Assembly: GCA_013397115.1 (NCBI GenBank)
Contig: VWZW01004701.1
Location: 310,001 to 374,000, forward strand
Length of the DNA stretch: 64,000 nt
Direction: 5' to 3'
Source: Edolisoma coerulescens
Lineage: Eukaryota > Chordata > Aves > Passeriformes > Campephagidae
The notes under the pieces were generated by a model. That model was not told the DNA's origin. It was given only the letters and a program-made list of their open reading frames with translations, and ran no database searches. The position numbers and the translations under genes were made by a program. This document shows positions 51,911 to 64,000 of the stretch, one piece after another. Each line of letters opens with the position of its first letter. Position 1 is the stretch's first letter.

Positions 51911-52028
51911 GGAATCATGGAATCATAGAATATCCTGAACTGGAAAGGACCCACAAGGATCATTGAAGTTCAGCTCCTAGCCCTGCATAGGAAAGCCCCA
52001 GGAATCTCACCATGTGCCTGAGAGCAGT
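51911..52028 (-). repeat. CR1 LINE 3' end fragment
   Basis: Read on the minus strand this is a 5'-truncated CR1 end. Plus-strand order from the left: octamer tail units AATCATGG and AATCATAG, then CTGAACTGGAAAGGACCCAC, AAGGATCATTGAAGTTCAGC, then CCCTGCATAGGAAAGCCCC and CCATGTGCCTGAGAGCA, after which similarity is lost. It is related to the CR1 type that supplies the SINE tail. It encodes nothing. Confidence 0.88.
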
Positions 52029-52376
52029 CACTTATTTTCAAGCATTCTGTATTTTTTTATAGATTCTGTTTAAAAAAACCTATTAATCAAAATATGCCAG
52101 ATACAGGCCTGAATTTTCACTGCAGAAGTTATTTATATATGCTGCAAAAGAGATTAGTATGATGCCTAATATAAATCCCTTTCTTCCTTTTAAAGCTCTT
52201 ATGATGTAGGTACAAGCTGTACCATACAAATGGAGAAAATGAGGACACAGGGAAAGTAAATTACTGAAGACCATGCAAAATTAGCAACAGTACTCATTAT
52301 CACTAAGTATTCTTTTGCTGATATCTCAGGAAGGAAGGGGAAATAGAAAGTGCATATTCATTTCAAAAGCTTCAGA

Positions 52377-52857
52377 TCAGTGAAGAAGGAAAACACTTTC
52401 CAATTGCCTGGCAGGAGTGACTATTGGAGGGCAACGCTGTGGCTCCTCTGTTGTGTCACCATTCTTAGATTCCATTACTCCTGCTGCTTTTTTGGTTGCT
52501 TCTTGCCTAAATGTGGGCCCTAGCCCTCGATGCTGCGGTGGATCACAACACATGGGGTGTTGTGGGGCACTTCTGCCAGGGCCCCTGACTACATGGGATG
52601 GCTGTTGGGGCTGAGCCCTTTGGGCAAGGGCAGCCTGTTTTATCTCCCTGTACGGCATCCAGCAGCCAGCACAGCACCTTCACTCTCTCTGCTCTAAAGT
52701 GGGAAGACTGAAAAATGGCCCAACATTTTATTTTCCCCATCTCTGTCCCTTTTATACCAAAATAACTAATACTGCCCAGTTCCATTTCAAGGGGATGTAC
52801 ACTTTCTTGTGCTACTGCCTCATTTTCTGAGAGTACTTCTGAAGGAAACCTTCTCAC
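52377..52857 (-). other. Two overlapping open frames in a G+C-richer patch, unrecognised
   Basis: Frames of 104 codons (52543-52857) and 93 codons (52377-52658) overlap in different phases on the minus strand. Together they would read as one frameshifted stretch of about 480 bases. The join region is Cys-, Pro- and Trp-bearing, with a GPWQKCP string. I considered a decayed retroviral gag zinc knuckle, but the spacing of Cys and the missing His do not fit C-x2-C-x4-H-x4-C. It may be a decayed coding sequence or chance. Confidence 0.2.
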
Positions 52858-53631
52858 TAAACAAATTTCAGCATGCTCAATTTAATTTTTCAGAGATTCT
52901 GCATGAGAGAGGAAGATAAGTGACACAGGCTATTTATTGAACCAGACTAAAGTACCGTACTTTACTTAGAATTAAGTACTGAAAACTTAACTTAATTGCA
53001 AGGATTAATTAAGTCTTCGAAACTCTGTTCCTACTAAATAATGCATATCATGTGAGGGGAAAGAGGCAAGTATTTGGGTGATGGAACAATAGTTGGTTAC
53101 TAGCTGCTCACCACCTGGTCCAGGTGCTGACCTTTACTTGCACCAGTTCCCTTCTCCCAGAAAAACCCTACCTCTGCTTTGAGTTGGTTTTCTCATTCGT
53201 TTTGTACTTTTCCTTTACACTTCTTCCCTTTTCTGAGCAGTTTCAACTGATAATCTTTTCAAAGTACACCAGCCCTCTCCCACCACTCCAACATGTTTTT
53301 AAAGAGGAGGAGAAACATTTTTCTCGAGAGGACATTTCAGTTACAGGTTGTCCTAGAAATCCCTTTTCTCTTCAGTAGTTTATTGCTATGCTGTTTTGTC
53401 CCACGTTCCTGCTCACCTTAGCCCATATATTTGGGATTCTCCCTCCTGTCTGGAGAAAAGGCTTGCTATTATTCCAGCTGCACTTGAGCCTATGTGGTCT
53501 GAAGCAATCATCTTATTTAAGCTGCAGTTTAAAAATAAAATCCTCTCTGTAGTAATTATAGTGTTGCATTAGAAAATACTGGCTGTGTACATATTGCATC
53601 CATAGCCTGTACTCTTTGCACTGAGAGAGCT

Positions 53632-53643
53632 GCGCCATCTGCT
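53632..53643 (-). promoter_or_regulatory. CTCF-like core motif
   Basis: On the minus strand AGCAGATGGCGC fits the core of the CTCF site (A-S-Y-A-G-R-K-G-G-C-R-S) at every position. The two C bases expected just upstream are not present. The local sequence is otherwise AT-leaning and CpG-poor, so the CpG in the core stands out. Binding is not shown by sequence alone. Confidence 0.35.
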
Positions 53644-56600
53644 CTCCTGCTCCCTGTTCTTACTCCTGCAGAAATTAGATAAACATGTTGAGAGAGCAGC
53701 AGGCTGTTTGCAGTCATGACATGTCTGAGCTGTGTTTAAAGTCAAAAGCCTTTATTTACTGCTTGGTGAAGAGAGAGGACTCATAATCAAGGGCAATACA
53801 TTAGATCCATAGCAGTTTAATGATTCAAAGGGATGTCAGCCATGTATGACAACCTGTGACTTCTTTAAAAGGGAGAAGGCTCCAAAAAGAGAAGAGGGGA
53901 TGGTTAACCTTGCTGGTTACCATGAGACAGCCTTCAGTGCTGGGGATTGGGTTTGGAGGCACAGAAATGGGGCAAGTAGGCATTGCTTCTCTTGGACATC
54001 ACAGAGCAGCCTGAAGAGAAATTCACTGGCCTTCACCCAACACATAGTGCTGAAGCAGCATGAGATGCTGGCAGGAATACTTGAAGGAGGACATCCCTCT
54101 CTGGGATAAGTTGCCACAGCTGCTGTTATTCAAAAAATAGATGTGAGCTCTTCCTCCATATTTGGAAAGGAAGGAGAGCAATGAAAGGGAAGGAGTATTG
54201 ACAGGATGGTCCTGTAGTAGCTTAGAAGTCAATCAGTCTGTCTCATGCCTCACTTCAGAAACCCACAGAATTCATTGGCCGCATTTCAACAGGAAACCCA
54301 GTCTTTATCAACTGACCTAGTTCATCAACATCAGCTCAGAGTACTTACAACACTGAGTACCTACTACATCGAAACTAATACTCTGAATCTTACCTGAGCC
54401 TGGGCACTGACTGGGCCTCTGCAATGCGAAGATGCCATGTTCAGTTAACTCTTCAGTGCTGTGAATCCAGGAATTCCGTTAACTTGAAACCTTAAATGTG
54501 TCATGTTGATTGACTGAACTTTGCAGGAGCTGTAATGGCCCTGGAATGCAGTCTCCTGGTTTAGAGCTAGTGCTTATACTGAGGTAATTGAGTAGATAAA
54601 CTGATCCAGGATAAGACTCCTACATCTCAAGCTTGCAAAAAATTCCAAAGCCACGTTTTACAAGCCCAGGTTCTTTAGCAACATGTGTGCATTTTCCCTT
54701 GTTCATTTCATCAACCTTTCTAATTTTACTTGTTTTCTCTCTGATCCTTGGAATTCAATTGTGCTGATTTCCTGAGCATTAAACATACCTGAATGTTCCC
54801 CTAGTCTGCTTAATGGCCCTAGCAAAAAGTGCTTCGACTCATTGGCAAGGCAGTTGGAGCAATCACTGAACACAATCTACTCTTGCAGGATTAGATGTTG
54901 GAAACAGCTGATTTTTTTACAGTGAGCGAGCAAAGTTATGATATTACAAATGGCTCCTGAGAAGTGATAAATGGGCTTCAAAATGCAGCATAATGATCAT
55001 TACAAGGGGATGTATTTTGGTCTTGAACTACTATGCACATTTTATTGAGATGGGAGAAAATATCCCAGAGGGTGAGACTTCAGTAGCCAAGTGGAACCCA
55101 ATTTGGGCTTTGGCAATGATGCATTCATGAACTTCAAGTTCCACATCTCTAGGATGGTGCTGAGAAGGGATGATGCAGCTGATGTGGATTGATGAAAAGT
55201 ATTTTAAAAAAACTAAAGATGCAGGAATCTCTAATCCTGAAGCATATCAGAGCTACAGCCTTGCAGCTCCAGGTGGTGACTGTCATTTTGCAAAACCTCA
55301 GGAGCCTGAATTCAAGTTAATGTTGAACTGACAGTAAATTTCTAAATTCTCTCTCAGTTTTTTTCTGACCAAGGTGCAAGCTGTTCTTGCACCAAATACT
55401 TTGTAGTACTTACACTTTCTGTCAGAGATTAAGAAAATGGCTTTAGTAACTGAGTCACAACTTAAAGTGCCAAACATGTTGGTTCTTTAGGCTGAAGCTA
55501 TGACTCAGTCAAGCTGAGCAGAGTTTCTCCCCTCTGCTTCAGGAATATATCCAAAGCTGTTCCCAGGTGTTTTCTGCTCCCTGCAGGTCTACCAGTGGCT
55601 CTGTTTTTAGGATTTTTCTGCTCCCTTGAACTTCATCCAGTGAGTCTTTTTGCCACTGATACTTTCTCTGCAATCCCCAAGTCCTTGTCTGATTATTAAA
55701 GCAGGCAGGGAGGAGGCCGTAAGAAGCCTCTCCCTGCAGTTTCAGTGTGGCACAGCTTTTTTTTTCCCTGAGCTCAAGGTACTCTGTCTATTATCCTGTG
55801 GTGCTTCATGGCCTGTTCAGGCCAGGCAGTGTCAGCATCTGCCAGGAGGTCCTGCACTGGAATACCCTGTGGATACAGACTCCTGCCCCAGGTTCATTTG
55901 TAGTCACTGTGCAGAAAAGGAATCAAGGAAAAATTTCCCCTTTGTCTATCAGTATATTAGTGATTCCTGTTCTAGGGCAGCTAGCTGAGGAGATGGGCTC
56001 TCCCAGGGTTGTGCTCACCAAATGCAGTGGGAGCCGTGAAGTGCAGGGAATCTGTGGGTGAGATGGCACACCCATGACATGCACCGTGTCCCACAGAGTT
56101 ACAGCCTTGATTGTCCACATTACTCCTCAGAGAGGAGGAATCATCTTCCCCTCCAGAGGAAAAAGTAATGCCCTGTGTCCAATTTTCTTTTCATTGCTGT
56201 TTTTATTATGAAAACAAAATGTTCACTGATTCTAAGATGAAAATGGAGAGAGCTAATTTTTGTAGTTCTTGCTAATAAAATTCTTAATGTGTTCTTCTCC
56301 CATTATCATAAAGATTGTTATAGTTTACTTTATCTCTGGAATCTTATTATTTTCCCCTGAATTCATGGGCATTCCTTATCTTCAAAACTATTTTCATCTA
56401 TTGAGATATTCCTCCTCTATCTTATCTTTACCCTCATAGTTAGTATGAACATGTCTTCATTATCCTACTTCTGTTTTCGAAACAGTAAGTGCCTATTGAT
56501 CATTAAAGCCTTAGAGTCTTTAGAGGATGAGGCAGCAAAAATACTGGAAGCACTGGGTAAGAAGAAATTTTGGGTTTACAAGTAACCAAAAATCTAATAG

Positions 56601-56836
56601 ATAGCAAAGTAATACAAAGCCATTTAAAAACTAGTAATTCCAGTAGTATTGAGAAGTGTCAGCTTAGTTTACTATATTGTGAATGCTGCATAGAATACAC
56701 TGGGCCCTGTTCATACAGGTAAAATGCACGTCAAGTGCACACATCAATGTTGTATCATTGCGGGACAGGTGGTAGTAACCAGTCTGTCTGCCTGCCTCAT
56801 GCCTGAGCATACTTAAAAATGGGTTCCATACAGTGA

Positions 56837-56862
56837 GGGTTAAAGGGTTAAAGGGTTAAAGG
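56837..56862 (+). repeat. (GGGTTAAA)3 tandem repeat
   Basis: Three perfect eight-base units plus GG. It resembles telomere repeats only in having GGGTTA; the unit length is eight, not six. Confidence 0.9.
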
Positions 56863-57483
56863 ACTGCTCTCCAAACACAAGGCCTTTTTCCCTCTGGAAA
56901 TATTTTTTACCTTGTAAGGACCCAAGCAAAACTGAAATGAAGCGGTTGCAAAGGTTTATTGGAAAACACCTCTGAGCTGTTTGCACTAACCTCTGTGATT
57001 TACAAGCACAAGAGTTGTTCTGAGAGCAGGACAGGTGAGTGTGGCCTCCAGCTCAGCTCCTGGTGAAGGCCCTGCTGCACAGATATGGGGCACAAAGCCT
57101 CCAAGAGTCTGAAAACCAACAAGGGAAGTGCAGGGCCTCTTTACAGGGATTATTTTCATCCTCAGAAAAACAAGAAAGAAAGAACAGGAATCCAGGGTGA
57201 TTCTAACTCATATTGCACTTGCAGAACACAAGACTGTAGTGTGTGGCCCAACCTTTGCACATGTGTAGTGGTCCCACTGAGCACCTGCAGAGCCAGGGGG
57301 TTCCTGGAGGCTGTTCAGGTGTCCCAAGGTGCGCTGCCCCTCACTCACTTTCCTTCCTGGGCTTGTGCCACTGTCTCTGTTTGAGCTGGTCTGATAGTAG
57401 TGGCTGGAAACCAAAGGAGACAACACAGTTCATCTTAAGGCCCTAAAGCCTGTTTGACTGTATCTAAGTAGCAATTAAACAAA

Positions 57484-57517
57484 AGAATTGTCAAGGAATC
57501 AGAATTGTCAAGGAATT
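57484..57517 (+). repeat. 17-base tandem duplication
   Basis: AGAATTGTCAAGGAATC is followed at once by a copy that differs only in its last base. It looks like a recent small tandem duplication. Confidence 0.9.
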
Positions 57518-58383
57518 CTGTGAATCTGACTTCTGAAATCCTAAAACTTTTATCTGTCCTGCTTTGGGATGGCAGCAGGAGTCTAATGATAAGCATGTCA
57601 TGAAGAAAGACTGAAACACCTCTAAGCTGAGCAGCCCCAAACTGGAATTCACCTGTGTTTCCTTTTGACACATGGCCAAGTCCATGACAGTCCCCTTTTC
57701 CTGGAATAAAATGAAAGCTGGCAGCTAGGTGGGAGCCAGAGTGTGATGGATTGCCCAGGCAGCTACAGTGACTCCGGTGTCAGCGGGTAACAAGGCAGTT
57801 GGAATCCTTCGTTTTTCCAAATGTCCTCTCCATCTCCTTTGAGCCACCAGGACACATAAAGCATATGAAGTGCAGCATGAATCAGGCCAGCTCTGCCACC
57901 AGCACACGCTGCCAGCAGGAGCTCTGGTTCAGACCCGCGCTCCCGCCGTTAATCTCCTTTGCACTGAGCCAAACACTCACAGAGGCTTTTCCTCACCCTC
58001 TCTCTGCTGAAAGCAAACTGTTCCAATTGCTGCTGAGGTGAGAAGGAGAGGACAGGGCAGGCTGTGCGTCACAGGATCAAGTCACCACCAGATGGGAAAA
58101 CACAGAGCCCTCGTCCTGCTGGAGCAAGGCTGGCCTCCCTGCACATTGCCATGGCAACCTCAGGCTCTGGTGTGACAATGCCTTCAGTGAGACCTGGACT
58201 TGTACTGGCTGCGAGGAAAGGGTTTGAGGCTCTCCTCATCATTCCTTTTCCCCACACTGCTGAACTTAGACCACTGCTGAACGTGCTCACTGCTGTGGAG
58301 CACAGGCTGTAAGATTCCTATAAGCTTTTCTGGTTTTTTTCATTGTAGCAGTTTCCTCTGTAATGTCCACACATGGCTACCAC

Positions 58384-58405
58384 AAAAAAAAAAAAAAAAA
58401 AAAAA
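58384..58405 (+). repeat. A22 run
   Basis: The longest mononucleotide run of the window. No retrocopy or SINE body is recognised upstream, so it is probably a plain simple repeat, likely variable in length. Confidence 0.9.
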
Positions 58406-61400
58406 TACAACAGAAGGATAAAAGCTAATTATAGTGGCTGGCAAAAAATGGTGGAGGCTCTCTCCATGCTGGCAGTAGTTCACTTGAGATGTGATTAATG
58501 CTGGCTAGTGCAGGCACAGCCAAAGCTTGTACAACCCTAGCTAAATAATAATGAAGTTTAAAAAGATATAAGCTCCTTGAGTTAATAATTTTAACAGGCT
58601 GTGAGAAATGTTGCTGTTCTCATGGTAACAGAAAAGCTGTAATTTCATCTCTAATTTGAGCATGCCTGATTATACAGTGTGCATATATGGGGTGTGCAGA
58701 TATAATATGTGTACAGATAGCTTTCTGATGGGAAGTTTTTTCTCTCTTCTTTAATTGAAGCCTTTTTAATGAAATGATATTATTGTATAGTTTGGGCAAA
58801 CAATTCAAAATGGACTAATTAGCACTAAATACACCATTGAAAAGTGTAGTCAGAATCATTTGGAACTAAACTGGTATTGCTGCTTGCCACCCCTGGTTTC
58901 TGTATCAGTAGATGTCTGATACTGACTTATGCAGGCATCTCTCAGAGCTCTTCAGGAGATTCTGAATGTGTTTGCATCTCTCTGGTGGTTGCAGTTGTAG
59001 AGTTATATTCATTAGACAAGAAAGAAATGGATTCACTGGTCCTCATCTCTGTTCTACAAACAATGTGTGCTCACATTTTGAATAAACACCTCAAAAACAA
59101 AGACTCTCAGAGGTCAAAACAGCCCAAGATTTGGACAGTCAATTTTTACTTTTGTGGCTTTGACCAAGCTATAAAGACACACAAAGATATCATCAAAGAA
59201 TCTCATCCTTCCCATAGTAATTCTGAAAAATATTGGAGAAGGCACCCAAATGTGTGCTGCAGGTGCAAGGCTGAGAATGAGACTCAGAAACCCAGCAAGA
59301 ATTAGACTCGTGATTCTTTAGCACTTTTAGAAGTGTCATCCATGGTCCTTTTCAGTTTATTACAATGGCTTAGTCATGGAAGCCAAATGACAGCACACAT
59401 AATGGAAGCAGTTTGGGTATCTGTGCGAAAGCATCTCCATGGATTACTAATCTTAAACCATCTCCACTGCTCATTTTTCCTATTAAAGTTCTATATTCAG
59501 GTTTATTATTCTCTATCAGTTTGAGAACATTTAACTGTCTGATACCAGGGCACTTCCAAAGCAGTTTCAGAGTGCTTACAAATATGAATTACAGCTTTAC
59601 TTATAGGAAAACATGTGACCTTGCCCCCAGTGGATGTGTACAGGGATTGAACTGGGACCCCAGTTACACAGGGGTAGGACTGGATGTGTGCGTGGCCTGA
59701 GGAGCCTCCCACACTGGAAGGAGCTGGAGCCAAGTATGGAGGAGGAGGAAATCGCCATTTTCAGCTTCTTGTTTTTATCTTTCAGCATAGGCAGATTGAC
59801 ATGTGATGGAACAGACACATTTCACAGTTAGCTTTTCAAAGGCTGTTACTTCAGAATCATTAACCTGGCTGAGATCTTTGCATTCTTCTCTCTGCTTTGT
59901 TGAATGTTTTCATAGCAGCAATTGGTGGTGGTTCACATATTCCTAAAGCTGCAAAGCTAGCATTTTAATTTATCCTAATTCAGAACTAAATTGTCTTGCA
60001 CTGTTGGCTAATTAAATGTTCAAAGAAGTGATAAATTAAGCAGGTTGATCATTACAACACAAGTAATTAGTCAGTCCAACTGAATCCAAGCCTTCAAATC
60101 CGCATTCCCTGAGATGACAGGAATTTTGGGGATGTGCAAGAATGCAAAGTGTGTGTCAAGGTTTAAGATGAAAAAAATTTCCTTGAATATTTCATGTTCA
60201 CATGAAGTTTGAGATTTTTCAAGCTGTTTATTTTGTGCATAAAGGAATTACTTTTCTGGTGCCACTAAGAGAAGACGAAGTTTCAAGATAGCAGCTTGAG
60301 ATGCTGAGATTTGCAGTTAGTTTCCTACAGGATCTGACAACTTCCTGTGTTACACACACAGGAACACACCTGTTTGTGAAAACAGGTATGAGTGGGACAA
60401 ACAAAAGCACAAAACCTCTAACTAACCCCCTTGACATTAGTTAAATTCCTAAATAGGCCGTTAAAAATGTGATATAATCTGTGGCAGGGAACTTCCATTC
60501 ACAAAGGTTTTCATACACTGTTTTACTAGAAGTTCTCCCTGGGGCCATGTTATCTCAGATCTAAAGACCAAAATATTTGTTCTGAAAATCAGTCTCTCTG
60601 TGCACCTGCTCAAATTCTCAAGACAACTTTCTGCTGGAAAAAAATTAAATCTGTACAATTTGTTGTCACAGCAGCTTGATATTCCTCCTGTTAATATATC
60701 CAAGTGCTCCTTCATCCCTCCCGTGTGCCCGGCCTTGTAGAAGGTGTCTCAGGAAGGGGCATGTTGTCACACAGTTCAGCAGCACCACATGGTTGGGGAT
60801 TGTGTGGAATGTGAATCTGGGGGTGGTGTGCCTGGGACAGGCCATGCCATCTTGCAGCTGAAAACAGGAATGAAAACTCATCAGGAGAGGTACTGAGATT
60901 GTTTAAGTAAAGCATATGGGGGACCTTTTTCTGTCTGTGCAATCATATCACTCACTGTTGGGTGTGTTAGTAGAGTTCTCTCTTCCTTTGCATTTAGGAT
61001 AGTTAGATTTGAGATCTCCAGTCTTCTCCAGTGGAAACAACAAACAGTAATCGCTAACAGTGTCTCTCAGCTCTCAGTGTCTCTCCCAAATGTCCAAAGT
61101 GGGCTTCCCACAGGCTCTTTTTCTCACATATCCACAGGGTCTCTGGTGTGGAACCAACACTTAGATCACTCTCTTAGGGCTGCTGCACTAGCTGAACTAC
61201 TCTGTCTTCTGCCCACCTCTTCTAGAGGTGATAAGTTTTAAAGGTCTTCTGCATGTCTGCCATGAAGAAAACATCTTGTCATGGCTTTTCAGTTTATCTA
61301 CTATTTCCTTGGGTCATGGGTTATAACTTGTTTCCTGAACTCCTGCTTGTTTGCTGAATCAGCTGGTATTTCATATTGCAAATTATGCTCTTCAAATTGA

Positions 61401-64000
61401 AGCTTCTACATTGTTCCGATTTCTTTTTTTTTTTCCTTTTCTGAGCTCTAATTGGTCTAGCTGGATTATGTTAATTATTTCTGATCAAAACTGCTTAATA
61501 AGCATGTCAGGTCAATTAGTGAGGGCCTCTGGAGTTTAAGATACTTATTTTCTTTTCTTTTTTAGTTATCACGTAGGCAATCCATTGTTACACATTTTAT
61601 GTTTCTAGAGCTATCCCTGAATTAATGAAAAGTTAACAGACTGGGATGTAAGAAAATGCTTCATAAACATCCACCAATATCTTGCACTGGGGATCACTGG
61701 TACCTAAAATGCTGCTTTAATGCTTCAGCATTGAAATCAATCTTGAAAGCAGAGTTCATGGCCTCACAGCTGGCCCATGAGGGGACGAGCATCAGGAGAG
61801 CCATGTACTGCCCTGAGCCTGAGGGATGCAGGTTAGAACAGGGAAAGCTGCAGCCATGAGTATTGTCCCTTCCTGTCCATAAAAAGCTGGGATAACAGTA
61901 ATTTCCCATCTGTGAGATCCATTTGAGTAACTCTTTGTAAAATACTGAAAGGCTGCTAAATGCTGTTATATTTATTTCTTGCAGATAACTTCTTGTAATA
62001 CTCATTCAAAAACACAGAATTCTTTAGATTACACTGGCATAGAGGATGTCAGAGAAAAGCTGTCCACAGATTTAAGTCTTTTTTTTTTTAGTATTCTAAA
62101 TACTTGATTTATTTCTGTGAGTATAGGTTTTCATCAAACCATCTTTCTCCTTAATTGAGCTAATAACTTTACTGCTGTCCTCCTCTTTGTTCAGTCTGGC
62201 AAGCAATTTCCCAGCCTCATCTCCCATCTCATATATCCATATTTGATCTGATTATTAGCATTTAATCTTCTACGAAATTCAGTGCATGATATTCAAGACC
62301 AGCTTTCTTTAAGGAAGTAATACCTTTTGGTGTGCTGGGTGTCACACATCTCCTTTGTAAGGTACGAATTTTATCATATATTATTGCAAGTTATTTGCAC
62401 TCCATTTTCCTTTCCCTCCTCCCCTTTTCTAACTGGCATATGACTCTCCATAAGAAGGTATAAGTAAGGGTGAATCTGGACTACTCAGGTGGGTGATGAG
62501 CTGTCTTGGGTAGCCATATGAGCACACTGGTGTCAGGTGTGTCCCTGCGGGGCTGGCCCTGAAGCACGGGCACACCCTTGGCAGCAGAGGCAGGACAGGG
62601 AACAGAGATGTTGCTGAGGACAGCAAACCTCAAAGGTGGAGTTTCTGGGCCAGCACAGACAAAACCTCTGGTGCACACATACGTGTACAAATCACCTTTT
62701 GCTCATAAACCTAACTGGGATTACACATCACCGAGACAGACTATTCAGAGCATAAAAACATTTAAATCTGGAAAAAAAAATTATAAAGAAATGGCAAGTG
62801 ATCTTATATAACCAAGAAGTTGTCTCCAGTGTCAGAGTACAGTGCACACTGTTACCAGCGGGCTGTTACTGAGAGAACTGAGCAATCAGTGTCACCACAA
62901 CTCCTTCTTCACTTATGCAGACCTTTCCTTCATTTATTTCCAGCTAAATTCCTAAGGATCTGTTCTAAGCTTTTCCTGGATACAATTTGGCACTACTTTT
63001 GTTTGCAGCTGTAAACAAACCTGAGAACTGGTGATGACCAGTCATGTTGCACTGGCTGCTGGTCTCTCACCCTGTCTCAGGGGGGGATTTTGCTTCTGTC
63101 CCAGTGACTCACCTGCACTTTACCTCTCCCCAGTTTGGGAATCAAGGAACCAGGTTGTCAGGAACAACCCCTTTTTAAACAGTAACAGCCTGGATTGAGC
63201 ACCCCTTGTTCTGATAAACCAAGGCTTAAAACTTGCTAGAAAACAGCTCTCAAAAAGAATGCTTTGCTGCTGTGCCTTTCCCGTGCATGCCAAGTGCCCT
63301 CATCTGTGAAGCCACTGAACGTCCTTTTTTTGTTTCTATCTACAAACCTATCCCTATGTGCATCAACACAGTGTGTGTCAAACACTAACTTATTTATCAT
63401 TAGTCCTAAGTGCTTCATGTATGTAACATAATTAACTATCAAATTAACAGGGAAGAGGAGTGGAAAAAACATGACCTTCTGAGCTCCAAGTCTTCTCTAC
63501 ATAGCATGAAAATGGAAGACAATTGAACCATTTAGGTCTTCTGAGTTCAAAGATTTTCTGCATTTTATTAAGATGTTTCCTTTGGGTCTCGTTTATGGCA
63601 ATATTTTAAATACAAGATTTTTCTGTTCTATGCAATTATATTTAAGGGACATCAATGATTAAACTCTAAAAAAATAGAGTACTGGTCATTATCGTCATAC
63701 AGCATGAATTTGAGAGTGTGGGGCATTTTTGTTAGACCTCTGACAAATAGTGGTTTTAGTCGTGTTTCTGAGGGATGAGACATTGGGAGGGAAGTTTAAC
63801 TTCAGAACTGATTAGGACTGTGAATTGGTCATTTTGGGACTTGATTGCCAACAGCTGAGACATTATGGGACATTCTGCAATGGAAGATTTGAAATGGCTG
63901 AGGAAAAACTGCTCCTAGTGATTAATAACACCTTTGCTCTGTATTTCCTCCAGGCAACAGTGCTCTGAAAATAGTGTATGGGAGGTGTGGGCTGTGCAGC

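Larger units (their letters stand above)
52029..64000. other. Unique non-coding sequence
   Basis: About 12 kb without a recognised gene or large repeat. Two overlapping minus-strand frames at 52377-52857, a CTCF-like motif at 53632-53643, the GGGTTAAA triplet at 56837, a 17-base tandem copy at 57484 and an A22 run at 58384 are listed separately. The frame at 58877-59305 (142 codons, plus) is unrecognised. The last 4 kb is AT-rich with dense stops. Confidence 0.55.

Noticed and set aside
53680..53735. Two CATG-centred p53-like half sites.
   Set aside because: Each half site has at least one mismatch and the spacing is far larger than functional sites allow.
1..64000. tRNA, rRNA, microRNA and CRISPR features.
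   Set aside because: No cloverleaf-like tRNA outside the SINE, no rRNA similarity, no hairpin long enough for a microRNA precursor and no regularly spaced direct repeats were seen.

Overview
This window looks like nuclear DNA from a songbird (passerine), and I find no host protein-coding exon in it that I can support. The organism call rests on the repeats. There are four CR1 LINE pieces, one of them about 3.2 kb long. There is one tRNA-derived SINE with a CR1 tail, of the type described from zebra finch (TguSINE1). There are two LTR pieces of types I know from bird genomes. The rest is mostly AT-leaning, CpG-poor unique sequence with short chance open frames. None of these frames resembles a known protein, several begin at non-ATG codons, and none has convincing exon structure. 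The window is either a gene desert or part of a very large intron.

Layout. 1-3.6 kb is unique sequence with a short CR1 tail at about 2.8 kb. 3.59-3.85 kb is a compact CpG-rich block, the best promoter or first-exon candidate. 3.85-18.6 kb is unique sequence with one clean G-quadruplex motif at 16.36 kb. 18.6-19.5 kb holds a CR1 3' end followed by an eroded endogenous-retrovirus LTR. 19.5-31.7 kb is a long repeat-poor stretch with several perfect short palindromes. 31.7-35.45 kb is the main repeat island: a dead, frameshifted CR1 on the plus strand, then a minus-strand SINE. 35.4-42.2 kb is unique and contains the longest open frame of the window (196 codons, unrecognised). 42.18-42.70 kb is a probable solo LTR with a near-matching target duplication. 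42.7-64 kb is mostly unique, with one CR1 tail at 51.9 kb, a CTCF-like motif at 53.6 kb and small tandem and mononucleotide repeats.

How the parts relate. The only functional relationship visible is among retroelements. The SINE shares its 3' tail with CR1, which fits mobilisation of the SINE by CR1 enzymes. The CR1 copy here is itself inactive, with stops, frameshifts, an internal deletion and a changed endonuclease catalytic residue. I did not find a new biological system. The points most worth checking are the CpG block at 3.6-3.85 kb, the CR1/SINE inverted pair, the solo LTR and the 196-codon frame. No search or alignment could be run, so repeat family names come from recognition of motifs and sequence.
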